Assembly (NCBI GenBank): GCA_018897435.1
Contig: JAHIKI010000025.1
Coordinates: forward strand, 1-55,323
DNA: 55,323 nucleotides
DNA from: Acidobacteriota bacterium
GTDB lineage: Bacteria > Acidobacteriota > Aminicenantia > UBA2199
Direction: 5' to 3'
A model generated the notes under the pieces. The model searched no databases. It was not told the origin of the DNA and saw only the letters and a list, made by a program, of their open reading frames with translations. Positions 41,207 to 49,210 of the stretch are shown here, in pieces (position 1 is the first letter of the stretch; each line of letters opens with the position of its first letter). The position numbers and the translations under genes were made by a program.

Positions 41207-43465
41207 GTGGACAAAAAAATAGAAACCAGTCTGGATATCGGCGCCAATGACATCGAATTTATCCGGAACTATCTCAAGGGCAAAACTCAGCCGCAGGACT
41301 TTGCGGACATCGTTTACCAGGTGGCTCTTTTCAAGACGCGGGAAGACCGCAAAAGCCGGGTCAAGATCTACGATCCCGACTGCGAATACAAGGCAGGCGA
41401 CCTGATCTTCAAGGAGTATCCCGGCCAATTACCGGTAGGCAACAAGAAATATGTCGCCGTGGACCAAGGTGTGATTCTCACGGTCGAGGAGGCCCGCAAC
41501 CAGGGCGGCCGCGATGAAATTCGCCTCAGTTATGATGGCACTTCGGAGTTTCGTAAATACACCGAATACCTGGTCAGGCAGAAGATAGATCTGCTTCTGC
41601 CGCACAAGCAGGGAAGACCCTGCCGTGATGCCGGATACATCTCTATTGATAACGACCCGCGCCAGACCCAGACGCCGCTCATCATGCGTGATTTTAACAT
41701 TTTGCGCAAGAAGCTTACCACGGCACTGAACAGGGAAGCCGGCATCGCCTTCATCAACGGCAAGGCATTGCTCATGGAAAACCTCAAAGCCATCGCCCCC
41801 GATGTTTTCAATGCCATCCGTGAATTCCTGAAAGATAGGCAGGCTTCGGAAAGTACAGAGTTCTTCGTCGAGAATTTTTGCAAGGTTGACCCGGCTGCGC
41901 CTGACTTTGCCGCTACCTGCTTCGCCTTGAATTACATCATGACCAGCCAATACAAGATCGACTTGCTGCAGACCTGCGGCGGTGGCTGGGGAAAATGGCA
42001 CCTGATATCGGTACTCTACCACATCAAGAAAAATGTCCTGGTCAGCGAAGCCAATCCTTTTTTGGCTAAGCTCAGCTTTGCTGACAGGAAGAACCTGCTG
42101 CAGAAAAGGAAAAAATTCGAAGAACAGATCTTCAGCGAAGGCGAAACGCGCTATTTCCTAACCCAAAGGGAAATTTCCTCAGGGGCCATGCGCTTGAAAC
42201 CCGGACTCTACAATTTTGGCGACGCCATTGAGATCGAAGCCGCTGATATCTTCACCCATAAGAAGCACACCCTCTATTTTTACCAAGACGAGAACCTGCT
42301 GCTGGGTTTCGAAAAGATATTTGAAAGCTACAAGGCCTTGCAGGGGACGACTATTGTTTTTGAGCAGACCTCGGATGGGGAATTCCAGTTCATGGTCAAA
42401 ACCACTAGGAAAGGAGCCATCTCCGACAAGATTGTCTACGATACCGATAACAAGGTGTTCGTGGCCTGTGGTGAAAAGCTAGCCTCGCTGGTCGCGGTCA
42501 ACAAGCAGATCTTCCTGGAAACCGAGGTTTTCAACTCCCTGGCGGCGCGCATAGAAGAATTCCGCAAGGTAGAGACCGGAAACAAATTGTTTCATAAGAT
42601 ATTCCTGGAATTCGGCGGCCGGGAAAAAAATTACGAAATCCACATCCTGCGTCTCTACCACATCCTCGACCTGATCGCTCCCATCGATCTCAAGCTGGTT
42701 GAAGAGGTCATCCTGAGCAATCCGGAGTTCATCCTTTCCGAAAAGCTGGCGGGCGTCTTCTATTTGGATTCGGACGCCGTGGTGGAGATCGAGGAAGAGG
42801 AGCAGCAGCGCCGCCAGGGGCTGATCGAGGACCAGAAGCGTCGGCGTGAAGAATCACGCAAATTGCAACTTGACGAAGAACTTAAGGTCAAGGAAGAGAT
42901 CCGCCTGTTGCGCGAGGAGCATCGCAAGAAGCGCGAAGAGGAGATGTGGCAGAAGGAGAAGTTGCGTCAGGAAAAGGAATCGCAGCGTCGCGCCGAAGCC
43001 ACTTTTGCCGCGCAGGAAAATGCCCCGGCCACGGATGGGCGCGTCCGCAGCACCGCCCGAAAATCTTTCGGCAAGGATAAGGAAAGCTTCGCCAAACCGG
43101 ATGTCGCGTTCGCCGACGTGCCCGTCAAGCCCGATGCGATCAAGAAGCAGAAGAAAAAGATTTCAATTGAAAAATCTGTCAAGACCATCAAGAAAGGGCA
43201 GAAAAAGATTTTGGAAGAAAAAATAGAGCTTGACGAGATCAAGAAACAGATCCGCCAGGACGACCTGACCGACAAAATGATCGATAAGGAAAAGGAAGTG
43301 AGAAAGGAGCCGGTCAAGGAGGTCAAGGTGGCCTATAAGGACGAGGGCGGCTTCGGCGGCATTTTCGCCAGCCAGCTCGACCAGATCGTCAAGAAAGAGA
43401 CCGAAGCACCCAAGAAGCAGAATGTGAAAAAGGAAAAGAAAGGGAAAAAGAAATCCGGGAAGTGA
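41207..43465 (+). CDS. Large uncharacterised protein with charged coiled-coil tail
   Basis: 752 residues from a GTG start 5 bp after arcC, with AGGGGG upstream. Residues 1-520 look globular, with no signal peptide or membrane helix. Notable phrases include CEYKAGDLIFKEYPGQLPVGNKKYVAVDQG (possibly a small beta barrel), LLQTCGGGWGKWHLISVLYHIKKN and LEFGGREKNYEIHILRLYHILDLIAP. From about 525 it is extremely charged (EEEEQQRRQG, KVKEEIRLLREEH), predicted coiled coil, and the last 100 residues are Lys-rich. I do not recognise the family. The stop shares a base with the next start (TGATG), so it is coupled to nnr. Confidence 0.75.
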   Translation: MDKKIETSLDIGANDIEFIRNYLKGKTQPQDFADIVYQVALFKTREDRKSRVKIYDPDCEYKAGDLIFKEYPGQLPVGNKKYVAVDQGVILTVEEARNQGGRDEIRLSYDGTSEFRKYTEYLVRQKIDLLLPHKQGRPCRDAGYISIDNDPRQTQTPLIMRDFNILRKKLTTALNREAGIAFINGKALLMENLKAIAPDVFNAIREFLKDRQASESTEFFVENFCKVDPAAPDFAATCFALNYIMTSQYKIDLLQTCGGGWGKWHLISVLYHIKKNVLVSEANPFLAKLSFADRKNLLQKRKKFEEQIFSEGETRYFLTQREISSGAMRLKPGLYNFGDAIEIEAADIFTHKKHTLYFYQDENLLLGFEKIFESYKALQGTTIVFEQTSDGEFQFMVKTTRKGAISDKIVYDTDNKVFVACGEKLASLVAVNKQIFLETEVFNSLAARIEEFRKVETGNKLFHKIFLEFGGREKNYEIHILRLYHILDLIAPIDLKLVEEVILSNPEFILSEKLAGVFYLDSDAVVEIEEEEQQRRQGLIEDQKRRREESRKLQLDEELKVKEEIRLLREEHRKKREEEMWQKEKLRQEKESQRRAEATFAAQENAPATDGRVRSTARKSFGKDKESFAKPDVAFADVPVKPDAIKKQKKKISIEKSVKTIKKGQKKILEEKIELDEIKKQIRQDDLTDKMIDKEKEVRKEPVKEVKVAYKDEGGFGGIFASQLDQIVKKETEAPKKQNVKKEKKGKKKSGK

Positions 43466-45027
43466 TGAATATCCTGCTCAAGGCCTCGATGCGGGCGGTG
43501 GACAGCGCCGCCATTGATAGATACGGCATCCCGTCCATTGTTTTGATGGAGAACGCCGCCAAGGCTTGCGTCGCTTTTTTCGCCACGGAATTCCCCCGCA
43601 ACCGCTTCCCCGATTGCCTGGTGCTGGTCGGCAAAGGCAACAACGGCGGCGACGGGCTGGCCATTGGTCGCCTGCTGCTGGAACGGGGCTATGGCGTGCG
43701 CTTCCTCCTCTTGGCCTCTCCCGATCAGATCAGCCCTGACGCCAGGACCAATTACGATATCATCCGCGCCCTGGACTGTGATATTGAGATCATTACTTCT
43801 TCCCTAAAATTTAAAAAAATCCTGGCGACCTGCGATGCGAATGAAACCTTCCTGGTCGACGCCGTCTTCGGCACCGGACTGGACAGGCCCCTGGCCCCGG
43901 GATTGTACGCCGAAATCATCGAAGCGGTCAACCACTCGGGCCTTGCCGTCGCTGCCGTGGACATCCCCTCGGGCCTGGGCGAGGGCTTCGCCCCCGAAGC
44001 CGGCATCCACGTCCGGGCCCGGATTACGGCCGCCCTACACAGTTTGAAATGGGCTCACCTCAATGCCGACGGCAGCCCCGCCTGCGGCAGGATCCGCGTC
44101 CTGGACATCGGCATTCCCCAAGATTTGGATAACGTCGAAAAACACTTTATCCGCCTGACCGAGCCCGCCGATTTCAAGGTCTTGTTGGCCAGGCGCAAAG
44201 CGGCGGCGCATAAGGGGGCCTTCGGCCACGCGCTGGTCGTCGCGGGTTCGGGGGAAAAGCCGGGGGCCGGCATCTTGGCTTCTTACGCCGCCTTGAGGGC
44301 CGGGGCGGGACTCTGTACTGCCGCCGTCTCAATGCGCAACCGCGACCTCTATGTCCTGGCCCATCCTGAGGTCATGACCCTTGCTTTCGAAAAGCCTGAA
44401 GAACTCTCCGGGAAATTGAGCGGTTTTTCCTGCATCCTGGCCGGCCCGGGAATGGGCGCGCGGCTTTCTACCCTAAAGACCGTCTCGCTGCTCCTGAAGG
44501 AATCGCGTCAGCCGCTCATCCTGGACGCCGACGCCCTCAATGTGCTGCAGGACCAGACCGCTCTGTTGCAAACAAGCGGTTTGCGGCCGCTGGTGCTGAC
44601 TCCGCACCCCGGCGAATTCGCTCGGTTGACCGGAAAAACCATAAAGGAAATTCAGGGAGATCGATTGGCCTTGGCCCGCGAATTCGCCATGAAGCACAGC
44701 GTGTTCCTTGTTTTGAAAGGGCACCACACCTTGATGGTGACTCCCGCAGGTCGGGTCTGGGTCAACCAGACCGGCAATCCGGGCATGGCCACTGCCGGCA
44801 GCGGCGACGTCCTTGGCGGCATGATCGCCGGCTTTGTGGCACAATTTCATCCGAAACATCCCATGGAAACGATCCTGGCCGCCGCCGTTTTCCTGCACGG
44901 CTTTGCCGGCGATCTGGCTGCGCGCCAGATCGGTGAGATGGGGCTGACCGCCAGCGACATTATCGCTTTCATCCCGAAAAGCGTCCTGAAAATAAATGAA
45001 TTCCACTCTCCTTTCCTCGGGTCCTGA
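43465..45027 (+). CDS. nnr: Bifunctional NAD(P)HX epimerase / dehydratase
   Basis: 520 residues in the usual fusion. The N-terminal YjeF/NnrE epimerase (about 1-210) has MENAAKACVAFF and GKGNNGGDGLAIGRLL. The C-terminal NnrD ADP-dependent dehydratase (about 225-510) has LTPHPGEFARLTG and NPGMATAGSGDVLGGMIAGF. It repairs hydrated NADH and NADPH. ATG 43465 overlaps the previous stop by one base. Its end overlaps tsaE by 32 bp, a frequent arrangement (nnr-tsaE). Confidence 0.93.
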   Translation: MNILLKASMRAVDSAAIDRYGIPSIVLMENAAKACVAFFATEFPRNRFPDCLVLVGKGNNGGDGLAIGRLLLERGYGVRFLLLASPDQISPDARTNYDIIRALDCDIEIITSSLKFKKILATCDANETFLVDAVFGTGLDRPLAPGLYAEIIEAVNHSGLAVAAVDIPSGLGEGFAPEAGIHVRARITAALHSLKWAHLNADGSPACGRIRVLDIGIPQDLDNVEKHFIRLTEPADFKVLLARRKAAAHKGAFGHALVVAGSGEKPGAGILASYAALRAGAGLCTAAVSMRNRDLYVLAHPEVMTLAFEKPEELSGKLSGFSCILAGPGMGARLSTLKTVSLLLKESRQPLILDADALNVLQDQTALLQTSGLRPLVLTPHPGEFARLTGKTIKEIQGDRLALAREFAMKHSVFLVLKGHHTLMVTPAGRVWVNQTGNPGMATAGSGDVLGGMIAGFVAQFHPKHPMETILAAAVFLHGFAGDLAARQIGEMGLTASDIIAFIPKSVLKINEFHSPFLGS

Positions 45028-45436
45028 AAAAACCCTGGCCCTGGGCCGGCGCCTGGGCCGCCTGCTGCGCGGCGACGAGGTCGTACTGGTCAGCGGCGAG
45101 CTTGGAGCCGGCAAGACAGTCTTCATTAAGGGATTGGCCGCGGCCCTGGATATCCCCGTTGAGGAAGTGGTCAGTCCCTCCTATGTCCTGATGAACCTTT
45201 ACAATGGCAAGGTTGACCTGTACCATTTTGACCTTTACCGCCTGGGCCTGATGCCGGCGGAGGTGGAAAACCCGGTCGATGAGTACATCGGCGCCGGCAT
45301 TGTGGTCGTGGAGTGGGCCCAGTACCTGGGGCCCGACTATTTCGCCCTGCCCACAGCCGTGGCCATCGGCATCGAAGCCGATGTAGACGGTCGCCGCATC
45401 AGTGTGCGCACGGAACTGCCTTATATTGCCCTGTAA
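44996..45436 (+). CDS. tsaE: tRNA threonylcarbamoyladenosine biosynthesis protein TsaE
   Basis: 146 residues. P-loop GELGAGKT, then VSPSYVLMNLYNG and HFDLYRLG, the TsaE signatures. It is the ATPase that drives the TsaB/TsaD complex making t6A37 in tRNAs reading ANN codons. tsaB and tsaD are not in the window. It overlaps the 3' end of nnr by 32 bp in another frame. Confidence 0.94.
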   Translation: MNSTLLSSGPEKTLALGRRLGRLLRGDEVVLVSGELGAGKTVFIKGLAAALDIPVEEVVSPSYVLMNLYNGKVDLYHFDLYRLGLMPAEVENPVDEYIGAGIVVVEWAQYLGPDYFALPTAVAIGIEADVDGRRISVRTELPYIAL

Positions 45437-46057
45437 ATGAAGATGATCTACCTGATCCGCCACGGCGAGATCCAGGCCAACCGCGAGGGGATCTTCCGCG
45501 GCCGCGGCGAAGTCCCATTGAGCCCCGCCGGGCTGAAACAAGCCGGAGAGCTGCGCGCCTATTTTTCGGGCCTGAAGGTTGAGCGCGTTTTCTCATCGCC
45601 CCTGAAACGGGCGGCCGAGACCGCGGCCATCAGTTTTCCCGGCCAGGCCATCGAACTCCAGGAGCTGGTCAACAATCTCGATCTGGGGCGCTGGGCTGGC
45701 CGGAAAAAAAAGGAGCTCGCCCTTGAGGAGCCGGAGCTCTGGCAGAGCTGGCGCGAAGAGCCGGAAAAGATGTCTTTCCCGGGCGGTGAATCGCTGGCCG
45801 CTGTGAAAGCGCGGACCCGCCACTTCAACAGTTTGCTGGCGGCCGGATGCGAAGAGCGCATGGCCGTGGTCTCGCACCGTTCGGTCTTTAAAGCCCTGCT
45901 GGCCGAGGCCCTGGGACTGGGGGAGAAGTGGTTCTGGAAATTCCATTTGGACAACGCATCGGTCACGGTTTTGCTGCACGAACCGCTGCGCGGCTTCGTG
46001 TTGGCCAAGCTGAACCGGACAGAGCACTTGTCCAGTTACATGTTCGAGTGGGATTAG
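45437..46057 (+). CDS. Histidine phosphatase family protein
   Basis: 206 residues. LIRHGEIQANREGIFRGRGEVPLS is the phosphoglycerate-mutase/alpha-ribazole-phosphatase N-terminus with catalytic His in RHG; VVSHRSVFKALLAEALG supplies the second His. It begins directly after the tsaE stop. It may be CobC-like (cobalamin) or a general sugar phosphatase; sequence alone does not decide. Confidence 0.85.
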   Translation: MKMIYLIRHGEIQANREGIFRGRGEVPLSPAGLKQAGELRAYFSGLKVERVFSSPLKRAAETAAISFPGQAIELQELVNNLDLGRWAGRKKKELALEEPELWQSWREEPEKMSFPGGESLAAVKARTRHFNSLLAAGCEERMAVVSHRSVFKALLAEALGLGEKWFWKFHLDNASVTVLLHEPLRGFVLAKLNRTEHLSSYMFEWD

Positions 46058-46073
46058 TTCGTTTAGATGAACT

Positions 46074-46178
46074 CCGTAATTTGTAATTTGTGATTCGTGA
46101 TTAGAAAGAGGAAGAGAAATTGAAATACTTCTCGAAATTGCGGCTTCGAATTACGAATTACATTTTACGAATCACGTA
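46074..46178. repeat. AATTTGTAATTTGTGATTCG-type inverted-repeat island
   Basis: The left arm (about 46078-46103) is GTAATTTGTAATTTGTGATTCG. The right arm (about 46148-46173) is GAATTACGAATTACATTTTACG then AATCACG, an imperfect reverse complement. A partial single arm recurs at 46802-46832. It has the same plan as the other islands but a different word. Confidence 0.55.
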
Positions 46179-46223
46179 TCTCATTGATCGAGTATATAAC
46201 GCACAACGATGGGGGTGATTGAA

Positions 46224-46790
46224 ATGGTGAATTTATTAAAGAGCATAAACCTGGTGCTTCTGCTGCTTGTCCTGCTCATGTTCCTGGGGCAGCTCTGGAA
46301 CGCGCTCAGGAAAAAGATCAACCTGTTCGGCCGGCCGCCCGTCCACCGCGCAGTCTTCATCGTCGGCAAACTGGCCAATTTCAATTGCTGGGGCATTTTC
46401 TACTACCAGGTGATCGCGGGATGGTTCAAACCACGAGTGATCTCCGTTCCGTTGCTCGCCGCCTCCACGCTGGCTCTTTTTTTCTCGGCGCTGCTGGTCT
46501 TTCTTTCGTTCCGCCGCCTCGGCGACCTGAACAAATTCGGCCTGCCGGAGGAAAAGACGCGCATCGTTCAAACCGGAGTCTATTCCTTCAGCCGCAACCC
46601 CATGTACCTGGGTTTCTATCTGCTCAACCTGGCCTCGGTTTTGTATTTTCCCCATCCGCTCAACCTCGCCCTCGGCGTGGTCGGCGTCGCCATCCACCAC
46701 CTGATCGTCCTGGGCGAAGAGAGCTTCATGGCAGCCACCTTCGGCGCCGAGTGGGACGAGTACAGAAAAAAAGTGGGAAGATATTTTTAG
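46224..46790 (+). CDS. Isoprenylcysteine carboxyl methyltransferase-like membrane protein
   Basis: 188 residues with about four or five membrane helices. GVYSFSRNPMYLGFYLLNL is the PEMT/ICMT SAM-binding signature (RNPMYLG), and ESFMAATFGAEWDEYRKKVGRYF is the conserved C-terminus. It methylates a lipid or hydrophobic small-molecule carboxylate or amine in the membrane; the bacterial substrate is unknown. ATG 46224 is set by GGGGGTG 6 nt upstream. Confidence 0.85.
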   Translation: MVNLLKSINLVLLLLVLLMFLGQLWNALRKKINLFGRPPVHRAVFIVGKLANFNCWGIFYYQVIAGWFKPRVISVPLLAASTLALFFSALLVFLSFRRLGDLNKFGLPEEKTRIVQTGVYSFSRNPMYLGFYLLNLASVLYFPHPLNLALGVVGVAIHHLIVLGEESFMAATFGAEWDEYRKKVGRYF

Positions 46791-46833
46791 GTGGAGACAA
46801 CATTCGTAGTTCTTAATTTGTGATTTGTAGTTT

Positions 46834-46937
46834 CCCAGGAACAGATATGCCTGCCTGGGGATATCTTGGATCGATTGCACAGAACAATCCGCATGTTTTC
46901 AACAATACAAACTTTAAACTGCCGTCCCTAAAATCTT
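46834..46937 (-). repeat. Duplicated 3'-flank element, copy 1
   Basis: About 100 bp, roughly 75-80% identical to 49107-49210. Both contain AGAACAATCCGCATGTTTTC and AATACAAACTTTAA. In copy 2 the right-hand 20 bp is the coding end of the Reg_prop gene, so copy 1 may be the last remnant of a second Reg_prop gene. It is fused to a four-helix-bundle gene remnant. Confidence 0.65.
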
Positions 46938-47073
46938 ATATTTGAAGCAATCGACACCGCAGCGCGCATCATCTGATCCTTCAAGCCGTAATCGCGGCAA
47001 TCTTTCAATACTTCATACATTCGCATTGCAGACTGCAAGCCCGCTTCCAAACCTCCAACTTCTCATACGAGGA
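46935..47073 (-). pseudogene. Decayed four-helix-bundle (S23-like) gene
   Basis: Minus-strand reading YEKLEVWKRACSLQ, a frameshift, then MRMYEVLKDCRDYGLKDQMMRAAVSIASNI, then abrupt end. These are the first about 45 residues of the 23S rRNA intervening-sequence / four helix bundle protein family (normally YGLxDQxxRAAVSIxSNIAEG). It is truncated right after SNI, where the duplicated flank begins. No functional product is expected. Confidence 0.6.
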
Positions 47074-47279
47074 AAAGTCAAAGGGGATTACAATCTCCGA
47101 TTGGAGACGGCCGCCATCCTTTTTAATCCAACCCTTTATGGCATTTTTTTCCCGATTTCCTCCGAGACTTATTTTCCTTCCTCAGATCCATTAAATATCG
47201 AATCTTACAGGATAATGAAACGCATTCAGAGGTGATAAAGAAGAATAGCAAAAGTTATAATAAGCTTTTTGTTAACCGT

Positions 47280-48869
47280 TTATCGAAGAAGAATGATCCC
47301 GCTTCTTGGTGGAAGCGTAACCTGAGTCACCGCCTCACCGTTGTTGAATGAAGGGTCCATTATTCCCTTGATCTTTTTAAACGTAGCGCCAAGCTTTATA
47401 GTTTTCTCAGAGGCGGACGGATTCACAAGCACCATTCCGTGTTCGAAATTACGCTCCCAGACCTTATTCTGCGCCGCGGTTCCGCCTGACAGCAGAGTAT
47501 TCTTGAGAATTTCATTCGGACTAAGCGTGTTGTGCGCATCTCCTAATGGATTGCCAAGATAGCCCTTCGCTGTTAGCGATTTCACCGATTCGCCGGTCGT
47601 CAGGTTCACTGAATATTCATCGAACCACCAGTTTGACGCGTATGATCCCTTATTCGTGAAGCAGAAATAGCCGTTGAACATAAGTACTGACGCAAGAGCG
47701 AAGCGCTGGAATTGGAAGGAAGAGCTGTCGTCGTTTGCCATAATAAAGCTCAGGTTCGGACTCAGTCCCTGCGTATGTTGATAATAGGTCAGCATCAATC
47801 CGCACCAGCCGTAATCGGCGCCCATCCATTCTCCGTCGAGGAAATTCTCGATCATCATGCCGTTGATGTAGGAATCATAGACATTGGAACATCTCCATCC
47901 GCCGTTTCCGATAATGATGGAACCGGATGGAAAGGTTGACCTGGAATTTTGAAGCAGGGTGATCGTGCCTTGCCGCCATAGATTGTCGAGTAGCGTGTTC
48001 GTCTCCTTGATCGAATCGTTATTGATATCGAGCGGGCCGCTGGGAGAATTGGTCCGGTTATTAAGCCAATGGATTTCATCGTTTATCCAGTCATAAAAGA
48101 TTCCGTCCGTCAAATTACCCGCCAGGACATTACTATTCAGATAGCTTGGCAAAAAAGAGTTCACTCCGGTTGTAAGGTTCAGCATTTCACTCCAAAAGCC
48201 CGGCGTCAGCTCGAACAGCTTCACCTTGTTTCCCGATGTGTCTTTCATATACCAACCGTCCTGAAGTCCGCTGATAAAGCCTGCATTTATCGGTGCGGTG
48301 TTGCCGGGGATGATATCGGCGGCAGAAAAATATGAAACAATTACCAGGTTCGGGTTCACACTTCGGAGCGTCCCGAAAGGGCCGAGGTCCGATGGATTAT
48401 AATGAACCAATTCCGCATCGAGCGCGAGCAGGTCATAATAAGCGGCATCCTGAAGAAATGCAGATGATGGAGTATATCTCTGTATCTGATTCGCAAGCTT
48501 GGGATAGGAATGGGCGGCTATACGCGCAGAGAGTGTTAAACTTACTTTAACGATTCCCGTTGTTGTTGCGGTGAAATTTTTATCGTCGGTTACAGTAAGA
48601 ATGACCGTATAGCTTCCGGAAGAAGAAAATGTGTGCGAAGCCGTAATACCCGAGCCGGTTATTCCATCTCCGAATGCCCATTGATATGCAACGATTGAGC
48701 CGTCAGAGTCGTGCGATCCCGATGCGTCAAAAGATACTGCTAGAGGTGCGTCACCGGAGGCAGGATTATAAATGAATGCAGCTACTGGCGCAGAATTTCC
48801 CTTGTTCTCACATGCAGCAAATTGAAGTAATAAAACACTTAATAAAAAAGAAAAGAATAATTTCCCCAT
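47280..48869 (-). CDS. PKD-domain lipoprotein with GHL15-like glycoside hydrolase fold
   Basis: 529 residues. Lipobox FAAC places the lipidated Cys at residue 20. A PKD domain (about 28-110: VSFDASGSHDSDGSIVAYQWAFGDG) is followed by a putative TIM-barrel: VIVSYFSA, GIFYDWINDE, IIIGNGGW and MMIENFLDGEW, which resemble the hypothetical glycosyl hydrolase 15 group. The acidic residues in FYDW and MIENF are plausible catalytic positions. It is probably surface or periplasmic glycan processing. Base composition is more AT-rich than its neighbour at 49-52 kb. It starts from a leaderless promoter. Confidence 0.7.
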   Translation of the reverse strand: MGKLFFSFLLSVLLLQFAACENKGNSAPVAAFIYNPASGDAPLAVSFDASGSHDSDGSIVAYQWAFGDGITGSGITASHTFSSSGSYTVILTVTDDKNFTATTTGIVKVSLTLSARIAAHSYPKLANQIQRYTPSSAFLQDAAYYDLLALDAELVHYNPSDLGPFGTLRSVNPNLVIVSYFSAADIIPGNTAPINAGFISGLQDGWYMKDTSGNKVKLFELTPGFWSEMLNLTTGVNSFLPSYLNSNVLAGNLTDGIFYDWINDEIHWLNNRTNSPSGPLDINNDSIKETNTLLDNLWRQGTITLLQNSRSTFPSGSIIIGNGGWRCSNVYDSYINGMMIENFLDGEWMGADYGWCGLMLTYYQHTQGLSPNLSFIMANDDSSSFQFQRFALASVLMFNGYFCFTNKGSYASNWWFDEYSVNLTTGESVKSLTAKGYLGNPLGDAHNTLSPNEILKNTLLSGGTAAQNKVWERNFEHGMVLVNPSASEKTIKLGATFKKIKGIMDPSFNNGEAVTQVTLPPRSGIILLR

Positions 48870-48875
48870 GCTTCC

Positions 48876-48904
48876 ATTTTAAGTATAATTATTTGGAATG
48901 TCAA
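48876..48904 (-). promoter_or_regulatory. Leaderless promoter of the PKD/GHL15 lipoprotein gene
   Basis: Minus strand TTGACA (48904-48899), 17 nt, TAAAAT (48881-48876), 6 nt, ATG (48869). Confidence 0.75.
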
Positions 48905-48930
48905 TAGCCGTTCAGATAGATTTTTAATGA

Positions 48931-49011
48931 GGCAATATGTAGTCGGCAGCGATTTTTTTGAGGTAAAGTATTGAAAGAAAGAATTTTTATCAAAAGTGAG
49001 TGCGTTTTTTG
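48931..49011 (-). repeat. Duplicated 5'-flank element, copy 1
   Basis: Contains GCAATATGT...GCGATTTTTTTG, TTGAAAGAAAGA and TGCGTTTTTTG in the same order as 51874-51945 upstream of the Reg_prop gene. Similarity is roughly 65% by eye. Together with the duplicated 3' flank it suggests two cassettes with shared ends. Confidence 0.5.
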
Positions 49012-49106
49012 AAATCCGGATAAGGAGTGGCCGAACTATAAGGAGACGGTGGATTAGTATTTGTGTTTTATTTTTTCATACATTTTGGCATTCTTGGTGA
49101 TGAACC

Positions 49107-49210
49107 CCCAGGGAACGGATACGTAAGGATTGGGAATCTAATGGATTGATTATATAGAACAATCCGCATGTTTTCAAAAATACAAACTTTAATCCACTGT
49201 CTCCGAAATC
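49107..49210 (-). repeat. Duplicated 3'-flank element, copy 2
   Basis: Partner of 46834-46937. It covers the last codons of the Reg_prop gene and about 80 bp beyond. Confidence 0.65.

Noticed and set aside
46942-47235. 97-codon plus-strand open frame
   Set aside because: It overlaps the four-helix-bundle remnant, whose minus-strand family match explains the sequence better.
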